Positions 52,887-61,669 of a stretch of 64,000 bases of DNA are shown here, one piece after another (within the stretch, counting starts at the first letter, position 1; the number at the start of each line of letters is the position of its first letter). Location: IMG/VR virus record IMGVR_UViG_3300044733_003647, positions 1-64,000 of that record. One strand, given 5' to 3'. The DNA comes from a virus. The notes under the pieces are model-generated. The model saw only the letters and a list, made by a program, of their open reading frames with translations. It ran no database searches and was not told where the DNA came from. The position numbers and the translations under genes were made by a program.

Positions 52887-54254
52887 ATGACAAATAAAAT
52901 CGTAATCACACCTGAAGCCAAGCTCTTACAAGTGCAACAGAGTTATTATGCACCTGTTGCCGTAATCACATCAAAAAACAATTTGCCTGTCGAGACAGAC
53001 TACTGTTTTCTTTCTAGAGTTGACCCGTGGCCACAGGCAAACACTCCACCCACTCCTGGATTGGACCAGAAGAGTCGAAAAGAAGTCTTCAAAAACATCT
53101 TTGCAGTAAAAAAAGTAAACACATCCGATATTTCTCCAGTAATTCAGAGAATTGATTGGAGGTCAGGAACAATTTACGATTATTATCGCGACGATATTAA
53201 TATCTTAGAACAAGATGAAAATGGAAATTTAGTTTATAATTTCTATGTCAAGAATAGATACGACCAAGTTTTTAAGTGTTTGTGGAATGGAAACGGTGCT
53301 GCTGCAACAGACGAACCAATGTTCACACCAGGCACATACGGAACAAACAACATTTATGTCGGTTCAGATGGTTACAAATGGAAATTTATCTATTCGATTG
53401 ACACCGGTTTAAAAGTTAAATTCATGGACACCAAGTGGATGCCTGTTGGTGTCAGCACAACTTCATTGAATGCATTAACAGCTCCAGAAGGCATTGGTGG
53501 AGTTGAAGTTATAAATGTTTATAGTGTTGGTTCTGGTTACGATGCACCCAATGCAACGATTACTGTAACTGTAACTGGTGATGGCAACGGTGCAGTTGCA
53601 ACAGCTAACACATCAAACGGATCTATTATAGATATTATCGTTACAAATCCTGGTGCAAATTATACTTTTGCGAACGTAACTATCACATCAGCATTAGGTA
53701 ATGGCGTTGTTGCATATGCAAATACGTCACCTGTCGGTGGCCACGGATTCGATCCAATTTCTGAACTTGGTTGTTCACATGTTATGTATTCGGTTGAGTT
53801 TAATGGTTCTGAAGGTGGTGAAATACCAACCGATATCGACTTTCACCAATTGGGTTTGATAGTAAATCCAACATCTAAGCAATCAAGTCCGAATCCAGCA
53901 AATGGTACAATTTATAGAACGACAACCGATTTAATTGTTGCTCCGGGTTTTGGTACATTTGAAAGAGATGAGGTTGTTTATCAAGGTTCTTCTTTGGCTG
54001 CAGCTACATTTACTGCAAAAGTTTTAAGCTTTGATGTTGCAACTAATGTACTTAGACTCATAAATACAACAGGCACACCAGCACTTAATGGTTCCGTTTA
54101 CGGAAACACATCATCAACAGCAAGAACTGTACTAACCGTCAGTTATCCAAACTTTGTTTTATTCTCTGGTTACTTGGCATATATAGAAAATAGAGAAAGC
54201 ATTCAAAGAAGTTTTGACGGCATAGAACAATATAGATTCGTATTAGGTTACTAA
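52887..54254 (+). CDS. 8: Baseplate wedge protein gp8-like, 455 aa
   Basis: Start and end match T4 gp8 features: TDYCFLSRVDPWPQANTPPT (F-x-x-R-x-x-PW), VFKNIFAVKKVNTSDISPVI, QRIDWRSGTIYDYYRDD (R-x-DW), VGSDGYKWKFIYSID, and C-terminal SGYLAYIENRESIQRS (YIENR). T4 gp8 is 334 aa; the extra ~120 residues are a Gly/Thr-rich insertion (~195-275) with GSGYDAPNATITVTVTG. Confidence 0.8.
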   Translation: MTNKIVITPEAKLLQVQQSYYAPVAVITSKNNLPVETDYCFLSRVDPWPQANTPPTPGLDQKSRKEVFKNIFAVKKVNTSDISPVIQRIDWRSGTIYDYYRDDINILEQDENGNLVYNFYVKNRYDQVFKCLWNGNGAAATDEPMFTPGTYGTNNIYVGSDGYKWKFIYSIDTGLKVKFMDTKWMPVGVSTTSLNALTAPEGIGGVEVINVYSVGSGYDAPNATITVTVTGDGNGAVATANTSNGSIIDIIVTNPGANYTFANVTITSALGNGVVAYANTSPVGGHGFDPISELGCSHVMYSVEFNGSEGGEIPTDIDFHQLGLIVNPTSKQSSPNPANGTIYRTTTDLIVAPGFGTFERDEVVYQGSSLAAATFTAKVLSFDVATNVLRLINTTGTPALNGSVYGNTSSTARTVLTVSYPNFVLFSGYLAYIENRESIQRSFDGIEQYRFVLGY

Positions 54255-54263
54255 AGGAAAAAA

Positions 54264-57200
54264 ATGGCTCTGAATTTTAACGTTGATCCATATTACGATG
54301 ATTTCGACCCATCAAAGAATTTTCATCGTATTCTTTTTAAACCAGGCGTTGCAGTACAGGCAAGAGAATTAACACAATCTCAAACAATTCTGCAAAGCCA
54401 GATTTCTAAATTTGCAGATAACATTTTTTCACAGAACACACCAGTTACTGGTGGTAAAGTTACTGTAAATCAAAATTGTTATTATTTAAAACTAAACGCA
54501 CAATACAATAGTGCTGACATTGTTGCTGGTGATTTTACCAATAAAATTATTCAGGATTCAACCGGTCAAGTTATTGCGAAAGTAATTAAGACAGCAGAAG
54601 CAACAGGTACAGATGTAACTGCAGGTGATCCACCAACACTAATTGTTACATATCTTTCTGGTAGTCAGTTTAGTGATGGCATGGATATTTTCCCTGCTGA
54701 CGGATCAAACTTTGCAGCAACAATTATTGGTACTCTTGGTGGTTCAACTGGTGTCGGGCTTTCTTCTGTTGCATCCATTTCTGATGGTGTTTTCTACATT
54801 GTTAATGGTTATTCACAGTCAAGTACACAGAATGAAGATGGTTCTTATACCAAGTATTCAATCGGTAATTTTGTATCCGTTCAACCACAAACAACAATAC
54901 TGGACAAGTACAGTTCAACACCGTCCTATCGTGTAGGTTTGTCGATCCAAGAAACAATCGTAGACTATATCGATGATCCATCACTATTGGATCCGGCAGT
55001 TGGTGCATCGAACTATCAGGCACCAGGTGCAGATAGATATCAAATTAACTTGTCACTCACAACATTACCATTAGAATTGGGTAATGATGATGCATTCGTT
55101 GAGTTACTAAGAATTGAAAATGGTAATGTTCAGAAGCAAGTAAACAGCACAGTTTATTCTGTCATTGATGAATACTTTGCAAAGAGAACTTCTGAGACAA
55201 ACGGTGATTATATCGTCAGTAATTTCAAGATAACACCTTCTGCAAACACAATTGACGCAAATACATATATCTTAGGCGTTGGACCGGGCATTGCATATGT
55301 TCAAGGTTTTAGAATAGAAAATCAATCGACATTGCAAATTACATCTGGTCGTGCAAGAACAACAGATTCTATCAATAACAATAGTAACTTTATTGATTAT
55401 GGTAACTACATCTATATTGATAATTTGAAAGGTCAAGGCGGCAGTTTCTTTGATATCACAACCGGCAGCCCAGTAGATTTTCATATTGTTGGCACCACGG
55501 GTGTTGATAGATCAAACACAACAACTTACAATTCAACTTTAGCTGGCAGTGGTTATATTCGTGCATTAAGTTATGTTCAGGCCTCAAACGGTTCAAATAC
55601 ACAAACATATACTTACAAGGCACACATCTTTGATCTTGCAAGTAAAACACTTTCAAGCAACGTTTCAGTTGCCAACACCAATTTCACAACACTGTATGTT
55701 GGTTCAGCTGGTCAATTGTCAAACGTAGCAAATGCATACGTTGGTTGTTCTATCACAATTAATTCTGGCACAAATGCGGGTGATGCAAGAACAATTACCT
55801 ATTACGATCCGAACAACAAAACAATTCAAACCGATGCACCTTTCACCATTTTACCTGACGGAACATCTCAGTTCTCAATTCGTTTTGGTGTAAAAGATTT
55901 CGAAACAATTGTGCAACCTGTTGTAGGTACACCTTACACATTTGAAGGTAGTGCAAGTGTTAGCAATTTGGGTAAAGTAAACAATGTCGCATCTGGTTAC
56001 ACACAGTTATTCAATCCAGGAAATCCACAACTGATCTTCCCATTGGGTAACAAGTTTGTTTCTGCTGTAACAGATTCTTCTTACACAACACTACAAGAAT
56101 TTAGAGCACAATCTTTCGCAAGTTACCTAACTGGTTCAAGAAGATATCTGCAATTGGATCCATCATCTACAGGAACATTTGATTTAATTAGAACAGGTAC
56201 AACAGAATCTGCTGATGCGATTAGACAAAATTGGATAGTTGTTGTAACAAACAGATTAACCAATACCACCATAAACAACGGTGATATTATCGATTTCACA
56301 ACAGGCAGCAGAAGTATTGCTGTTGACTCGGACAAAAATGGTGTTTATCTAACATGCCCGGATCTTGCTCCATTCGTTGCAACAATCTATACAAAACTAT
56401 CTGTTACAGATGGCAATGACACAAACTACGTACTGAAAACAAAGACACTTGTTCAAGCAAATACAACAGTTGCAAGTTCTGCTGGACCAGATGGTGTTGT
56501 CAATAACACATACATCGATCTGACAAATGGTCAAATCTGGATTCCAACTGCTGGCGTATTGAGTTATGGCAACAACCAGAAATTGTATGTTTCTGATGTT
56601 AAGAGAATTGTTAAGATTATTGATACGAATGGTGTAACACCAAATACAACACTGTTGACAACAGGTACCGATATTACATCTTACTATACATTTAATGATG
56701 GTCAAACAGACAGTTACTATGGGCACTCATACATCACATTGAAACCTGGTCGTCAGAAACCAGTTTCATTGTGGATTCTATTTGATCACTTCAACCATTC
56801 TGGTGGTGATGGTTACTTTAGCGCACAGTCTTATACAAACGTTGGTTTCACCGACAGACCAAAATACTATGCTGGCAATGGTACACTTTATGATCTGAAA
56901 GATTGTTTAGACTTTAGGCCTGCTGTGTTGAATGGACAAGGTAACTTTGTATTCAAATACAAAATCACGCCAACGACCACAAACAACTCCGGTTTCTTTA
57001 TTCCTTCAGACTTGAGTGCGTTTACATCCGATTATGCATACTATCTGGGAAGAAAAGATATACTTATAATTGGTAAAGACAAAGGCATAAGATTAATTGA
57101 AGGTGTTCCAGATATTAATCCTATTTTCCCCAGTCAGCCAGAAGGTTCTATGTTGTTGGCCAAAATTTCTTTGGATCCATACACCGAATATGTGACTGGT

Positions 57201-59351
57201 CAAACAACAACTGGGCAAATTGCAAACATCAGTGTTCAACCAGTACTACACAAACGTTGGGCATTCAAAGACATTACAGATTTGCAAACACGTGTCAATA
57301 ATCTGGAATATTATACATCATTAAATCTGTTGGAACAAAAGGCCGCAAATCTACAGATACCTGACGGAAATGGTTTAAATCGTTTCAAGAATGGTATTTT
57401 AGTTGATGACTTTTCAACCTTTAGTGTTGGTGACACATTCAATCCAGACTTTAGTGCAGCAATCAATACAAGATTGCAATATTTGACACCTGCATTATTG
57501 ATTAAAAATTATTCTCTACAGAACCAACAGTTGTTAAGTGTTGGTGGTTTCAAAGGCTTGTCAAATACAGCCACTACCGGACTATCATTCAAACCAACAA
57601 ATTCTGATAATTCTCCAATTTATACTTTAAAGTATACAGAAGAAATAATTGCAAGTCAACCTCTGGCAAGTAGAGTTATTTCGGTTAATCCTTTTGCTGT
57701 AGCAGATTCGGTTGGTACACTGACTCTGACTCCACCAATGGACAACTGGATTGACAATACAGCACAACCTGATTTGTTGTTCATTGATCCTAATCTGAGA
57801 ATGTATCAGCCTTCAAGCACTCTCAATTTACTTGAAGGTGATCCAACTTTGGCTGTTGGTGACTGGAAAACAATTCCAGGAACAGAAACAACAACCACAC
57901 AAACAATGACAGAAACTGTTGATGATGGTTTTTTTAATTTTTCTTCTTCTTACAACGCAAACGTCACAACCGTAGATAAACAAAACATCTACACCTACGG
58001 TTATTGGTCACAAACATATTCTGTTGAAGGTAATTATATTACCAACGTTTCTCTGTTGCCATATATCAGAGCACAACAGATTGCTTTCAGAGCAACAGAC
58101 ATGTTGTTTAATACAACAGTGAACGTATTCTTTGATGAGAAACGTGTCTCGCGTATGATTAGAAAGCCAAACATCATCGAATTGAGTGGTGTAACCGGTG
58201 AATTCAAAGTTGGTGACACAATTGGTTATGTCGTGAGTTCAATTTTCACAAAGACCGGTATTATTTCCGATATTTACAAGTATGCAAACGGCAACGTTCG
58301 TCTGTATGTTATTGGTGATATTGGCACCGCATCTTATGGTACAACTGTTAGAAACGGATTCTTCAATACGTCCGGTGTGTATCAGAACAGTACAGCAAGT
58401 GGTACATTTGTTTCGTTAACTCACTATTCTGGTGCATTCACAGCCAATACATCTTCAGCAAACACCGTAACACTTGCATCAACAGCTTCTTCAAGCAACA
58501 CAGCATATGTTGGGCAAGAATTCTGGATTGTTAATGGATCAGAGTCAAGTGTTCTGTCGATTCCTATCGGTCAGAAGGCAACAGTTTCAAGTTACAATGG
58601 TGTTACAAAAGTCGCCACATTGAATAGAAATATTACCGCAAAAACTGGCGAAACATATTCAATTGGACCTTTGGTTACCAACGAAGTTGGTTCCGTATCT
58701 GGTGTTTTCAACTGCCCAGGCGGTTACTTCCATGTTGGTGAAAGAACGATGAAGATTGATAACAGAATTGTTACAGAAGGTATATCAGACTTCTTCTACA
58801 ACAAAGGTACCGAAACAACATCGGCTCAAGCAACTTTCTTTGCACAAGGTTTATCTACAACATCTCAGCAAATTAATTATTCTGCAAGCGTGTCTGGTCA
58901 AGCAAACACAATCACAACCATCAAAACTGTTAATGACTTTGTTACAAATACACAGAGAATACAAACTGGTGGTGGCGGCGGAGGTTGCTGTGTTATTTCT
59001 ACAGCAATGGCTGACATGGGTATTTGGTCGAAAGATCAGAAGTTTGATCTGATTGAATGGTGTGAGAAGTATCTGCACAACAAAACACTTGGTGAATGCT
59101 TCCGCCGTGGTTATCAAGTGATTGGTTCTAAGGTTGCTGTGCCGTTGTTGAGGGATCAAGGCATTATTGGTAAGATTATAAGACCTTATGGTAATTGGGC
59201 ATTCACAAACGGAACAAACATGGTTCGTGGTAAGAAATTCTCATGGTTGTCAGTACCAAACTCTGTAGTTTGGATTGCAGGTTTCATGGCAGTTGGTGCA
59301 GTTGTCACAACAAAGTATGCAAACAAGTGCTGGAAAAAACTGTACGAATAA
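54264..59351 (+). CDS. Giant virion structural protein with DUF4815 domain, 1695 aa
   Basis: N-terminal DUF4815-type start: NVDPYYDDFDPSKNFHRILF, KPGVAVQARELTQSQTILQS, FADNIFSQNTPVTGGKV. Long beta-rich middle. Near residue ~1140 LYDLKDCLDFRP-like (YDLKDCLDFRPAVLNG). The C-terminal ~125 residues are unlike the usual family end: GGGGGGCCVISTAMADMG then WSKDQKFDLIEWCEKYLHNK, RGYQVIGSKVAVPLL and a hydrophobic helix (SVVWIAGFMAVGAVVTTKYA). Likely a peripheral baseplate or fibre-attachment protein. The 'DPxAQTF' module that usually completes this protein is encoded separately at 59785. Confidence 0.7.
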   Translation: MALNFNVDPYYDDFDPSKNFHRILFKPGVAVQARELTQSQTILQSQISKFADNIFSQNTPVTGGKVTVNQNCYYLKLNAQYNSADIVAGDFTNKIIQDSTGQVIAKVIKTAEATGTDVTAGDPPTLIVTYLSGSQFSDGMDIFPADGSNFAATIIGTLGGSTGVGLSSVASISDGVFYIVNGYSQSSTQNEDGSYTKYSIGNFVSVQPQTTILDKYSSTPSYRVGLSIQETIVDYIDDPSLLDPAVGASNYQAPGADRYQINLSLTTLPLELGNDDAFVELLRIENGNVQKQVNSTVYSVIDEYFAKRTSETNGDYIVSNFKITPSANTIDANTYILGVGPGIAYVQGFRIENQSTLQITSGRARTTDSINNNSNFIDYGNYIYIDNLKGQGGSFFDITTGSPVDFHIVGTTGVDRSNTTTYNSTLAGSGYIRALSYVQASNGSNTQTYTYKAHIFDLASKTLSSNVSVANTNFTTLYVGSAGQLSNVANAYVGCSITINSGTNAGDARTITYYDPNNKTIQTDAPFTILPDGTSQFSIRFGVKDFETIVQPVVGTPYTFEGSASVSNLGKVNNVASGYTQLFNPGNPQLIFPLGNKFVSAVTDSSYTTLQEFRAQSFASYLTGSRRYLQLDPSSTGTFDLIRTGTTESADAIRQNWIVVVTNRLTNTTINNGDIIDFTTGSRSIAVDSDKNGVYLTCPDLAPFVATIYTKLSVTDGNDTNYVLKTKTLVQANTTVASSAGPDGVVNNTYIDLTNGQIWIPTAGVLSYGNNQKLYVSDVKRIVKIIDTNGVTPNTTLLTTGTDITSYYTFNDGQTDSYYGHSYITLKPGRQKPVSLWILFDHFNHSGGDGYFSAQSYTNVGFTDRPKYYAGNGTLYDLKDCLDFRPAVLNGQGNFVFKYKITPTTTNNSGFFIPSDLSAFTSDYAYYLGRKDILIIGKDKGIRLIEGVPDINPIFPSQPEGSMLLAKISLDPYTEYVTGQTTTGQIANISVQPVLHKRWAFKDITDLQTRVNNLEYYTSLNLLEQKAANLQIPDGNGLNRFKNGILVDDFSTFSVGDTFNPDFSAAINTRLQYLTPALLIKNYSLQNQQLLSVGGFKGLSNTATTGLSFKPTNSDNSPIYTLKYTEEIIASQPLASRVISVNPFAVADSVGTLTLTPPMDNWIDNTAQPDLLFIDPNLRMYQPSSTLNLLEGDPTLAVGDWKTIPGTETTTTQTMTETVDDGFFNFSSSYNANVTTVDKQNIYTYGYWSQTYSVEGNYITNVSLLPYIRAQQIAFRATDMLFNTTVNVFFDEKRVSRMIRKPNIIELSGVTGEFKVGDTIGYVVSSIFTKTGIISDIYKYANGNVRLYVIGDIGTASYGTTVRNGFFNTSGVYQNSTASGTFVSLTHYSGAFTANTSSANTVTLASTASSSNTAYVGQEFWIVNGSESSVLSIPIGQKATVSSYNGVTKVATLNRNITAKTGETYSIGPLVTNEVGSVSGVFNCPGGYFHVGERTMKIDNRIVTEGISDFFYNKGTETTSAQATFFAQGLSTTSQQINYSASVSGQANTITTIKTVNDFVTNTQRIQTGGGGGGCCVISTAMADMGIWSKDQKFDLIEWCEKYLHNKTLGECFRRGYQVIGSKVAVPLLRDQGIIGKIIRPYGNWAFTNGTNMVRGKKFSWLSVPNSVVWIAGFMAVGAVVTTKYANKCWKKLYE

Positions 59352-59354
59352 ATT

Positions 59355-59804
59355 ATGGGACTAAGTGTAGCTGAATATTTCGCACAAAAGGAGGCATGTG
59401 CCTCCTGTGTGGATCATGGCACCGAAGAACATTGTGTTACCACATTGTTAAGTAGAAAAGAAAATTGTTTTGTTTATAGTATTATACATAATCAAATTGG
59501 TGAGTATAAACAAGAAGAGATTGAGTTACTTAGAAAAATGAGGGAAGATTCTTCAGAAGAAGAGAACGTAATTTATTATGTTAGAGGTGAAAGAATCATT
59601 GAAAAGATGCATCTGATGGAAAAACCTTTCTATGAGCAGGTATCCTTTTTCAGTTATATTAATTTTAAGTATATCAAAAGTGTCGTCGAAGCATTAGTTC
59701 AAAAACGAACAGATGACGCAAAACGTCTAATAAATACTATGTTAGAAGTTCTTGAAAAAGAAAATAACATACCGAAGGAATTAAATGAGTTCAAGTACTA
59801 TTGA
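59355..59804 (+). CDS. Hypothetical protein, 149 aa, Cys-rich N-terminus
   Basis: Starts three bases after the giant gene. Four Cys in the first 50 residues (KEACASCVDHGTEEHC and ENC), then acidic helices. It could be a chaperone for the giant protein or for the C-terminal Gly-Cys domain, whose Cys-rich nature it shares; this is speculation. It overlaps the next gene by 20 bases. Confidence 0.5.
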   Translation: MGLSVAEYFAQKEACASCVDHGTEEHCVTTLLSRKENCFVYSIIHNQIGEYKQEEIELLRKMREDSSEEENVIYYVRGERIIEKMHLMEKPFYEQVSFFSYINFKYIKSVVEALVQKRTDDAKRLINTMLEVLEKENNIPKELNEFKYY

Positions 59805-61440
59805 TCCAGTAGCGCAAACATTTATCATAGATGGTCAGAATTTTCCATCTGGAGCTTTTTTAAGTTCCGTTAATTTGTTTTTCAGAACAAAACCATCAAC
59901 GAGTGTGCCTGTTCGTGTTTGCATATTACCAACTCTTAATGGTTATCCAACTGGACAACCATTACAGTATTCTATTGTTAGTTTGCCTTCTACTTCTGTT
60001 AATGTATCTGAAACACCACACTATCTGAATTCAAATACATATACAAATTTTGCCTTTTCGTCACCGGTTTATATTAACCCGGATCAATTATACGCAATAG
60101 TTGTACAGTCATCTTCAGATGATTATACTTTATGGTGTTCACAACAAGGTGATACTGCACTATTATCAACATCAAAAGCTCTGCCAACAGACGTTAATCC
60201 ACCATCACCAACAAAGATTGTTACGACACCATATGTTGGTGATTTATTTGAGTCGCAGAATGGATTGACTTGGACAGCCGATTTATTAAAAGATTTGATG
60301 TTTACAATTAATAGATGTAAGTTTAGTACCAATACATCACCATCAATTTCATTTGTTGTTCCGGCAGGATTACCGGAAAGAAGAAGAATCGAATCGACTA
60401 CAGCTCTTGCTGCAGCCAATTCCATATATGATGCACTCAACCTATCCACAACAGACTTAACACCACCAGGAACATCTCTTACATATCAGTACACAACGAC
60501 ACTAGAGTCTGGTATATCCGATGGTCCATACAGTGTGGTTCCAGGAAAATATGGAACACCAAAATCAGAAGATGTTAGTCTGAATGACAACAAAGGATCA
60601 AGAGTATTAAATTATACCGCAAATGATTCATTCAAATTACAAGTTACTTTATCAACGGATAATGATGCGGTAAGTCCAGCAATTGCAGAAGATGGATTGA
60701 ACCTATGGACAATTCGTTATAGAATTAATAACATGGGTATTTCGAATGATGATATTTTCTTAATTACTGGTGGAATTGGCTACTTAGCTAATGCAAACGG
60801 AACAATTTCTTATCCTCAAATTAGCGTTTCTGCACCAGATTTGGATGTTGGCGAACAAGCTTATGTTTCCGCCAACATTCAGTCTGGAAATATTGTCAGT
60901 GTGTATGTTACATCAGAAGGTTCTGGATATCTGACAACACCAACAATTACTATTTCAAACACATCAAACGTGTCTGCGAACGTAATTATTGCTGGTGAAA
61001 CTTCACCTTCCGGTGGAAATAGCAGAGCCAGATACATTACACAGATTGTCACATTAGCTGAAGGCAGCGATTCGGGTGACTTAAGGGTTTACACATCAGC
61101 CTATAGACCAACAAATTCCGACATTCATGTGTATTATAAAATTGTGGCTAGAGATGATACACAGAAAATTGAAGAAGGTGATTGGAAACTAATGACAATT
61201 ACAAGTGGTGCTGGAAGATATTCGACAAGTTTTTCCGATATCATTGAATATGAATTTTCACCAGGAACCTTAAATGTTGCGGATGAATTTGTAAGTTATA
61301 CCAGTAAAGCCAATGGGCTTTCTTACACATCATTCTATCAGTTTATGATCAAGGTTGTTATGTCATCTTCTGATTCAACATTTGCACCATTCTTGGATGA
61401 TATAAGAGCGATTGCTCTACCACCAGGAACAGGACTATAA
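59785..61440 (+). CDS. Virion structural protein carrying the 'DPxAQTF' module, 551 aa
   Basis: AAGGA precedes ATG 59785. Begins MSSSTIDPVAQTFIIDGQNF, then SGAFLSSVNLFFRTKPSTSV, CILPTLNGYPTGQPLQYSIV, and YAIVVQSSSDDYTLWCSQQG. In related phages this jelly-roll-like region forms the C-terminal part of the DUF4815 protein; here it stands alone, two genes later. The end has DLRVYTSAYRPTNSDIHVYY and FLDDIRAIALPPG. Confidence 0.7.
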   Translation: MSSSTIDPVAQTFIIDGQNFPSGAFLSSVNLFFRTKPSTSVPVRVCILPTLNGYPTGQPLQYSIVSLPSTSVNVSETPHYLNSNTYTNFAFSSPVYINPDQLYAIVVQSSSDDYTLWCSQQGDTALLSTSKALPTDVNPPSPTKIVTTPYVGDLFESQNGLTWTADLLKDLMFTINRCKFSTNTSPSISFVVPAGLPERRRIESTTALAAANSIYDALNLSTTDLTPPGTSLTYQYTTTLESGISDGPYSVVPGKYGTPKSEDVSLNDNKGSRVLNYTANDSFKLQVTLSTDNDAVSPAIAEDGLNLWTIRYRINNMGISNDDIFLITGGIGYLANANGTISYPQISVSAPDLDVGEQAYVSANIQSGNIVSVYVTSEGSGYLTTPTITISNTSNVSANVIIAGETSPSGGNSRARYITQIVTLAEGSDSGDLRVYTSAYRPTNSDIHVYYKIVARDDTQKIEEGDWKLMTITSGAGRYSTSFSDIIEYEFSPGTLNVADEFVSYTSKANGLSYTSFYQFMIKVVMSSSDSTFAPFLDDIRAIALPPGTGL

Positions 61441-61441
61441 G

Positions 61442-61669
61442 ATGTTAGTCAAAGTAGAAGGCACCAATCTGTATCGCGATACAGAAACCATGGCTTTAAT
61501 TAATAGAGACACCAAAGAAAAAAATGATTATATAATGAAGTCTCGTTTAATTAAGAACCAAAAAGATCAAATAAATACCGTCAAAGAAGAAATAGAAGTC
61601 ATCAAAGGCGAAATGTCAGAAATTAAACAGTTGATGATAAAACTACTCGAAAAAGGTTCAAATGGCTAA
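61442..61669 (+). CDS. Small coiled-coil tail protein, 75 aa
   Basis: Reads MLVKVEGTNLYRDTETMALI, NRDTKEKNDYIMKSRLIKNQ, with a C-terminal coiled coil (DQINTVKEEIEVIKGEMSEI). The 'V.G...l.RD..s.Ai.n.D...y..Y' start is conserved in T4-like cyanophage-type structural clusters. Its stop overlaps the next gene by eight bases. Confidence 0.65.
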   Translation: MLVKVEGTNLYRDTETMALINRDTKEKNDYIMKSRLIKNQKDQINTVKEEIEVIKGEMSEIKQLMIKLLEKGSNG

